From a virus: 35,467 bases of DNA. Made by a program: the position numbers and the translations under genes. Below the pieces are notes generated by a model. It did not search any database. It saw nothing but the letters and a program-made list of their open reading frames with translations, and was not told where the DNA came from. Positions 30,154 through 35,467 of this stretch are shown in pieces; position 1 is the stretch's first letter, and each line of letters opens with the position of its first letter. The DNA lies in IMG/VR virus record IMGVR_UViG_3300027754_000244, positions 1-35,467 of that record, one strand, 5' to 3'.

Positions 30154-33100
30154 ATGGCTGATCAAGAACAAGGGAATGTTAGGCAGGAATTTAATTTAGG
30201 TAGAATAGGTTTAAATCTAGATTCATCTGTTAATCAGGTGGAGAAGGGCAAACTTACGTATGCCTTGAACGCTGCTTTAGAAAACTTTGATGCTAATTCT
30301 GTTAACTATCAGAATGAGCCAGGTAATGAGTTATGTCTTAACTTTCCTGAAAACTATCATCTTATTGGTACTCATTTTATAAATGAACAAAACAAACATA
30401 TATTCTTTTTGACCAATCCTGAAACAGGAGAATCACAGATTGGATATATGGATAATAATGATTGTATATATGTTCAGTATATACAAGGAGATTGTCTTAA
30501 TTTTAATATAGACTATCCAATACATAAAGCTGTACACAAGATTACAAATTGCACTACAGAGATATATTGGACAGATGGGATTAACCCTAGAAGATATTTA
30601 AATTTAAATGATCCACCTTGGGTAACTGTTATAGGGGTGGATATTTGTGATATTGTCACTGAGGTGGGAACAATTGATTGTAATAAATTAAAGGTTCAAC
30701 CTAATTTTAATATACCAGAGTTAGAGGTGGTAGACATTGTTAATGGTGGAGAATTAAAAGCTGGTGTATATCAGTTTGCTATTCAATATTGTAATGCATC
30801 AGGAGATGGGTATACATCCTATTATTCTGTGACCAATCCTACACCTATTGCTAACACACAACTAACTACGTTAAACTTTGATTACATTGTTAGTCAATCT
30901 ATTAGAATAGATATTAAGAATATAGATGCTACAGGATATTTCCAATATTATAACATAGCTGTAATTAAAACAATAAATGCTATCACTTCTGTAGAATTAG
31001 TGGGTACATTTTTCATTGATGATACATCAAGACAAATTACTTATTCAGGACAAAATAAGGCAGCTATTCCTCTTACAACAGCTGATATATTAGAAAAGTT
31101 TCCTTATTATGAGATTGCTCAAGATTTAACATCAGTACAAGATATATTAGTTTGGGACAATTTAACATCTATAGATAGAATCAACTATCAACAAATTGCT
31201 AATAAGATTACATTATTATGGCAAACCTATAAGATTCCTGCTGATGAAAACTATTCAGATGGGTTGAATGCTACAAATTTAAGAAGTTATTTAAGAGATG
31301 AAATATATGCATTTGAGATTGTTTTCTTATTAGATAATGGTAAACAAACAGATGGCTTTCATATTCCTGGTAGAGCAATGAACTATAATGAGTTCTCTCA
31401 TCCAGATGTGCCTGATACAAATGCTGACTTTATTGGAGAGGGTCCAACAGCTCCTTATTGGAAAATATATAACACAGCTTCTGTATTAGGAAATTCTCCA
31501 GTAGATGCTAATTATAATATTGGCAATGCTACACCGTATCAATATGGTGAATTTGCTTATTGGGAATCTTTAGAAACCTATCCTTGTAATGTAGAAGTTT
31601 GGGGTGATCTTGCTGGTACACCTATTAGACATCACAAGTTTCCAGATGTATTAGTTTCCCCTGTATTTGAAAGTGCTGTACCAACAATTCTTTCTAATAA
31701 GTATTTTGTTGAAATGCAGACATCAGATGCTGTTTATCCAATTGGAGTTAAAATAAATGTACAACAAGTTTCTCAATTAATAACTGCTTCTACCCTACCA
31801 CAAACTGTAAAAGATTCTATTGTTGGATTTAAAATTGTTAGAGGAGATAGGAGTACAAACAAGTCTATTATAGCCAAAGGGGTGTTGAGAAATGTAGGAA
31901 GTTATATAAGAGAAGAAACTCAATACTACTATCCAAACTATCCATATAATGATCTTAATGAAGATCCATTTCTTCTTGAACAAAACAATGCGTATAACTC
32001 TGAATGTAACACATTTTCAATATCAGTGTCAGTAGCTGGAACAATTCAATACATGGATTGTAGCACAGGACAAATGGTAACAAAGACCATGCCTACAGCT
32101 TTAACAAGCATATGTTCAATCACTCTTCCTGTTGTATTAAGTGGTACAGCAACTATTACAAAAATCACTTCTGTAACATATGTACTAACTTCTTATTTTG
32201 AAGCACCATATAATAGTACAATATTCACTTATACAAATGGTGTAACATTGGTCACTGTTAATGTCACTGTGGCTGTTGGTTTTCCAATATCTGTAAGTTC
32301 AACAACTGTTCCTGTTTGGTTTGGTGGATCTACTAAATACAGTATTACACAAAGCGATACTAAGAATGCTGCATGTTATCCTGCTCAATTAGATGGATTT
32401 GCAATTACATTAATAAATGATCCTAGATATAGACATGTATTTAATTCTCCTGAAACCTCCTTTGGACAACCTACATTAGGTAATGTTCTTAAATTAGAGA
32501 ATGTATTGTATGGTGCAGGAAAAGCTCATTTTGTACAGGTTAAGAAGAATGCTACATATAAACTAATCACTAGACAAGCACAACAAGATGCGTTAGTATC
32601 AAGTTATAACATTGCTATAATTACAGGAGTATTAGATGCAACAGCAATGTTCACTGCTTTCCAAGCATATTTACAAATATATATTAATGGAATAAGTAGA
32701 CAAAACTTTGGTTATTCTTTCAACTCTGTAGCAAACTATGATTATTCTGCTATAGTGGATAATGATGTAGATAATGGTATTAAGCAAAGAGAACTAGACA
32801 TATGTCAATATCTTATTCCTGGAGTTCAATCAGTGGGAGATAATTACAATGTTAATAACTGGCAAAGAGAATCTTCTGTTTACATAAAAACAATAGACAC
32901 TAGAAATTCTATACCAGTGGTAGCTCTTCCTTTTCCTAGTGAAACTCCTTCATTAATTATTAGTGGATCAAGTGCTATTGATGATACATCAAGATTTACA
33001 GTTTCTCAAAGAGGACATTGTGACACTCCAGAATTTCAAGAACCTATTGATGTAGTTTCTTATTATGGTTCTATTAAAGTGTTATATCCTAATCAATGGG

Positions 33101-35016
33101 GACAGATATATTCTTATGTTACAATTGAAACAGGCTTTCAAAGACTATTTGATTTACTTCCTACATATGACACAGAAACTGTATTTGGTGGAGATACATT
33201 TATAAGTAGATTTGCTTATAAAACAAAACTTCCATTCTTTATAGACAATAGAGTGGGAGCTCCTGATGATTCAGATGTGTTCTTTGATGAGATAGGTAAT
33301 ATAGCTTTTCCACAATATTGGTATTCATCTAGATCTATTCTATATGATTGGACTACACCTAATAATAAATTACTTAAAAACATTATATCAATCAAAGCTC
33401 ATAATCTTGATTGTCCTAATGATTCCACTGTACTAGTAGGAACTACCACTACAACTAGTTCAACAACTACATCTGCTAATGGTGTTGTAACAGCAGCTCC
33501 TTTGAATTCTAGTTACACTGGTAAAATGTATTTATTTGCTTATGGTATCCCTAATTTCTATGTAGAGAGTTCTATAAATGTAGATCTTCGTCAAGCATTT
33601 AACAACTTAGAAGGTGACTTCTACCCACACGTGAGCTCAGGTATTCCTGATACATGGTTACAACAAAGTGTTGTTCCTATTGTATTTGATAATACATATA
33701 CATACAATGTCACTTATTCTAAACAGAATAAAGAAAACTTTTTCTCTCATTTACCAATAGATTGGGATGATGATCAATGTTATACAAACTTTCCTTTTAG
33801 AGCAATATATTCTGATTCTCAACAAAGCTATGTAGATAATAGAATTAACAGCTGGTTAATCTATCGCCCTATATCATTCTTTGATTTCCCTCAGAACTAT
33901 GGCGATCTTACATCACTAGATGGTATTCAGAATAAGGCTATATTAGCTAGATTTGATAATAAGAGTTTATTGTATAATACAATGCTCACTGTTCAAACTA
34001 GTAATCCTCAAGCTGCTTATTTAGGTAATGATACATTATTTAGAAGTGCTCCTCCAATAGATTTTGCTGAAACAGACCTTGGATATGTAGGATGTCAAAA
34101 TAAGATGTTACTAAAGATTCCTCAAGGACAAATAACTATAGATGCTAAAAGAGGACAAGTATTTTTAATTTCAGGGAATCAAGCACAAGATTTATCAGCA
34201 TTTGGTTCAGGACTTAATAGGTTCTTTACAGATCATTTATCTTTTGAAATACTTAGATATTTCCCTACAGCAAACACAGATAACCATTTCAATGGACTTG
34301 GGTTACATGGTGTATATGACTCTAAGTTTGATAGAATAATTATATCAAAACTTGATTATGTTCCTTTATCTGATAATGTATTATATGATGAAGATTTACA
34401 AGAGTTTTATGTAAACAACACTTATGGCGATCTTATATTAAGAAAGGTGGTTCAGTTAACAGATAGAGAATATTTCTGTAATAAGAGTTGGACCCTATCG
34501 TTTAATTTCAATAGTAAGAGTTGGGTGAGTTTCCATAGTTATATTCCTAATTTCTATATAGCTGAGAACAACTTCTTCTATAGTGGATTAAATGAAGGAT
34601 GTGATTTAGAAGCTTTAGCTATAAATGAGATTCCTACACCTACCACCACTACAACAACAACAACGATTTTAGATTGTGCTTTAGAAGGTGAAGCGTATGT
34701 AGGAGAGGAAACAACAAGCACAACCACTTCTACCACAACAAGTACAACCACAAGTACAACCACAAGCACAACAACAAGTACAACCACAAGTACAACCACT
34801 GCTGCTCCTGATCCTATAGTGGCAGTTTATGAAAGATGTCTTGATAGCTTTATAGCTTATATTGATGCAGCAATTACATCATCAGCTTTTGCTGAAGATA
34901 ATACACCACAATGTTATCAAAAAATAGATCAAGGAGTGTTAACACTAATGAGTGCTACTTACCCAGGAATGACTAATGTTCCATCATTAATAAGTTCTTT
35001 TTGTTCTTGTGTTTAA
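30154..35016 (+). CDS. Tail stabilisation / hub protein (Stab), 1620 aa
   Basis: The largest gene in the window. Starts MADQEQGNVRQEFNLGRIGL and shows a long beta-rich protein with many repeats of short strands, as in the tail hub or muzzle of crAss-like particles. Thr/Ser linkers occur at about residues 1095-1110, 1495-1503 and 1518-1550, the last a repeat of TTTS units, and the final 70 residues (DPIVAVYERCLDSFIAYIDA) form a helix and a Cys end. The block order terL to tubular to Stab fixes the identity. The Thr-rich linkers probably hold surface domains at the tail end. No signal for a catalytic domain. Confidence 0.82.
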   Translation: MADQEQGNVRQEFNLGRIGLNLDSSVNQVEKGKLTYALNAALENFDANSVNYQNEPGNELCLNFPENYHLIGTHFINEQNKHIFFLTNPETGESQIGYMDNNDCIYVQYIQGDCLNFNIDYPIHKAVHKITNCTTEIYWTDGINPRRYLNLNDPPWVTVIGVDICDIVTEVGTIDCNKLKVQPNFNIPELEVVDIVNGGELKAGVYQFAIQYCNASGDGYTSYYSVTNPTPIANTQLTTLNFDYIVSQSIRIDIKNIDATGYFQYYNIAVIKTINAITSVELVGTFFIDDTSRQITYSGQNKAAIPLTTADILEKFPYYEIAQDLTSVQDILVWDNLTSIDRINYQQIANKITLLWQTYKIPADENYSDGLNATNLRSYLRDEIYAFEIVFLLDNGKQTDGFHIPGRAMNYNEFSHPDVPDTNADFIGEGPTAPYWKIYNTASVLGNSPVDANYNIGNATPYQYGEFAYWESLETYPCNVEVWGDLAGTPIRHHKFPDVLVSPVFESAVPTILSNKYFVEMQTSDAVYPIGVKINVQQVSQLITASTLPQTVKDSIVGFKIVRGDRSTNKSIIAKGVLRNVGSYIREETQYYYPNYPYNDLNEDPFLLEQNNAYNSECNTFSISVSVAGTIQYMDCSTGQMVTKTMPTALTSICSITLPVVLSGTATITKITSVTYVLTSYFEAPYNSTIFTYTNGVTLVTVNVTVAVGFPISVSSTTVPVWFGGSTKYSITQSDTKNAACYPAQLDGFAITLINDPRYRHVFNSPETSFGQPTLGNVLKLENVLYGAGKAHFVQVKKNATYKLITRQAQQDALVSSYNIAIITGVLDATAMFTAFQAYLQIYINGISRQNFGYSFNSVANYDYSAIVDNDVDNGIKQRELDICQYLIPGVQSVGDNYNVNNWQRESSVYIKTIDTRNSIPVVALPFPSETPSLIISGSSAIDDTSRFTVSQRGHCDTPEFQEPIDVVSYYGSIKVLYPNQWGQIYSYVTIETGFQRLFDLLPTYDTETVFGGDTFISRFAYKTKLPFFIDNRVGAPDDSDVFFDEIGNIAFPQYWYSSRSILYDWTTPNNKLLKNIISIKAHNLDCPNDSTVLVGTTTTTSSTTTSANGVVTAAPLNSSYTGKMYLFAYGIPNFYVESSINVDLRQAFNNLEGDFYPHVSSGIPDTWLQQSVVPIVFDNTYTYNVTYSKQNKENFFSHLPIDWDDDQCYTNFPFRAIYSDSQQSYVDNRINSWLIYRPISFFDFPQNYGDLTSLDGIQNKAILARFDNKSLLYNTMLTVQTSNPQAAYLGNDTLFRSAPPIDFAETDLGYVGCQNKMLLKIPQGQITIDAKRGQVFLISGNQAQDLSAFGSGLNRFFTDHLSFEILRYFPTANTDNHFNGLGLHGVYDSKFDRIIISKLDYVPLSDNVLYDEDLQEFYVNNTYGDLILRKVVQLTDREYFCNKSWTLSFNFNSKSWVSFHSYIPNFYIAENNFFYSGLNEGCDLEALAINEIPTPTTTTTTTTILDCALEGEAYVGEETTSTTTSTTTSTTTSTTTSTTTSTTTSTTTAAPDPIVAVYERCLDSFIAYIDAAITSSAFAEDNTPQCYQKIDQGVLTLMSATYPGMTNVPSLISSFCSCV
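34710..34800 (+). repeat. 12-base tandem repeat coding Thr/Ser linker
   Basis: Units such as AGTACAACCACA recur with small changes, encoding TTTS-type repeats near the C-terminus of the Stab protein. Related stretches lie at 20450-20510, 21545-21605, 26200-26250, 33440-33475 and 34635-34665. Confidence 0.8.
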
Positions 35017-35027
35017 AATAATAATAA

Positions 35028-35467
35028 ATGTCTCAAACAATAATAATAAAATTAACTTGTGCAGGCTATCGAACAGGCCCATTTAATATCTATGATGATT
35101 TAGGTAACACTCTTGGTATAGACATAACCAAGCAAAACCTTATTGATGGATATACAGTGAGTGTGGATGATGCTGTTACAATGATTATTTTAGAATCTAC
35201 AGGAAAATGTAAGACCATTATAGAAATGTCTATTGTAGATCTCACTATAGAACAGATAGCAGCCATTACATTTACTCCTTGTAATACAGCCTCTCTTTGG
35301 AGACATCTTACTAATACAACAATTTATAATAAGTATTATGGTAATATAGAACCTTACATAATAGAATATCCTTTTAACTATCAATCGTTTGATGAAATCC
35401 TACAGAATGTAAAAGACTATACAAAAGCCTTTACATATTTCCCTAGTGTTGATGGTGTGTTTAATGA
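35028..35467 (+). CDS. Surface protein with TGPF module, N-terminal part cut by window end
   Basis: ATG at 35028 after the leader AATAATAATAA, open to the window edge (146 codons visible). The N-terminus (MSQTIIIKLTCAGYRTGPFN, then YDDLG and LESTGKCKT) is homologous by eye to the first 70 residues of the protein at 25977-26534: both have TIIxxL, TGPF(N/D), Y-D, and an STG-C pattern. The following part (ASLWRHLTNTTIYNKYYGNI) is different. Likely an attachment or tail-tip protein that shares an anchor module with its paralogue. Confidence 0.75.
   Translation, partial: MSQTIIIKLTCAGYRTGPFNIYDDLGNTLGIDITKQNLIDGYTVSVDDAVTMIILESTGKCKTIIEMSIVDLTIEQIAAITFTPCNTASLWRHLTNTTIYNKYYGNIEPYIIEYPFNYQSFDEILQNVKDYTKAFTYFPSVDGVFN

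Noticed and set aside
34578-34799. Minus-strand frame of Val and Leu repeats
   Set aside because: Antisense shadow of the Thr/Ser-coding 12-base repeat.
1-35467. Stop-codon reassignment as seen in some crAss-like phages
   Set aside because: TAG ends the genes at 7876 and 14503, TGA those at 8755, 9358 and 18595, and TAA many others, each at a sensible gene junction, so the standard code is used.
1-35467. CRISPR array, insertion sequence or integrase
   Set aside because: No direct repeats with unique spacers, transposase or recombinase motifs found; the repeats present are coding or operator-like.

Overview
The window is a structural and packaging segment of a tailed bacteriophage, most likely a crAss-like phage (order Crassvirales, podovirus-type) infecting a Bacteroidota host. 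Three things point there. The DNA is AT-rich and the genes have A-rich leaders instead of Shine-Dalgarno sites. Several promoters fit the Bacteroidota consensus TTTG-N19-21-TAnnTTTG. The gene order terminase large subunit, portal, scaffold, major capsid protein, accessory and fibre genes, metallophosphoesterase, neck protein, HU/IHF-like protein, tail tubular protein, giant stabilisation protein is the conserved crAss-like block. TAA, TAG and TGA all end genes here, so I see no stop-codon recoding. Family calls are from reading the protein sequences, without database searches.

Left arm (1 to about 6613, minus strand): nineteen small, tightly packed genes. Nearly all are of unknown function, as is usual for early or host-takeover regions. 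Recognisable items are a GIY-YIG/XRE-type HTH fusion (552-1130), a small Cys-rich protein (3240-3431), a very acidic protein (3457-4002), and several membrane miniproteins, some only 32 to 44 residues long. Rho-independent terminators at 2992-3025, 4027-4063 and 6132-6165 divide the arm, and two groups of genes share near-identical leaders.

Centre (6614-7194): a 580-base region between the two divergent arms without a convincing gene. It holds direct repeats, a phased set of AAGCT/AGCTT dyads, hairpins, three G7 runs, and a rightward promoter at 7112-7144. A second strong promoter at 7500-7507 (-7 box) sits just before the packaging operon.

Right arm (7195-35467, plus strand): small coupled genes (winged-helix protein, HU-like protein, zinc-finger protein, unknowns, helical protein) lead into TerL and portal, each start overlapping the previous stop. 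Then come an SPFH/Band-7 membrane protein, an acidic scaffold-like protein, the major capsid protein, an array of RNA hairpins, head-tail proteins, and a surface/fibre cluster. The fibre cluster includes a tail-collar-domain protein and a 791-residue collagen-like fibre with a C-terminal S74 self-cleaving chaperone. A terminator and a new promoter (26656-26688) start the last operon: metallophosphoesterase, neck protein, HU/IHF-like protein, tail tubular protein, a 1620-residue tail stabilisation protein, and a protein cut by the window end. Thr/Ser linkers recur in several surface proteins, and an N-terminal module is shared by two of them, which suggests domain shuffling among the adsorption proteins.
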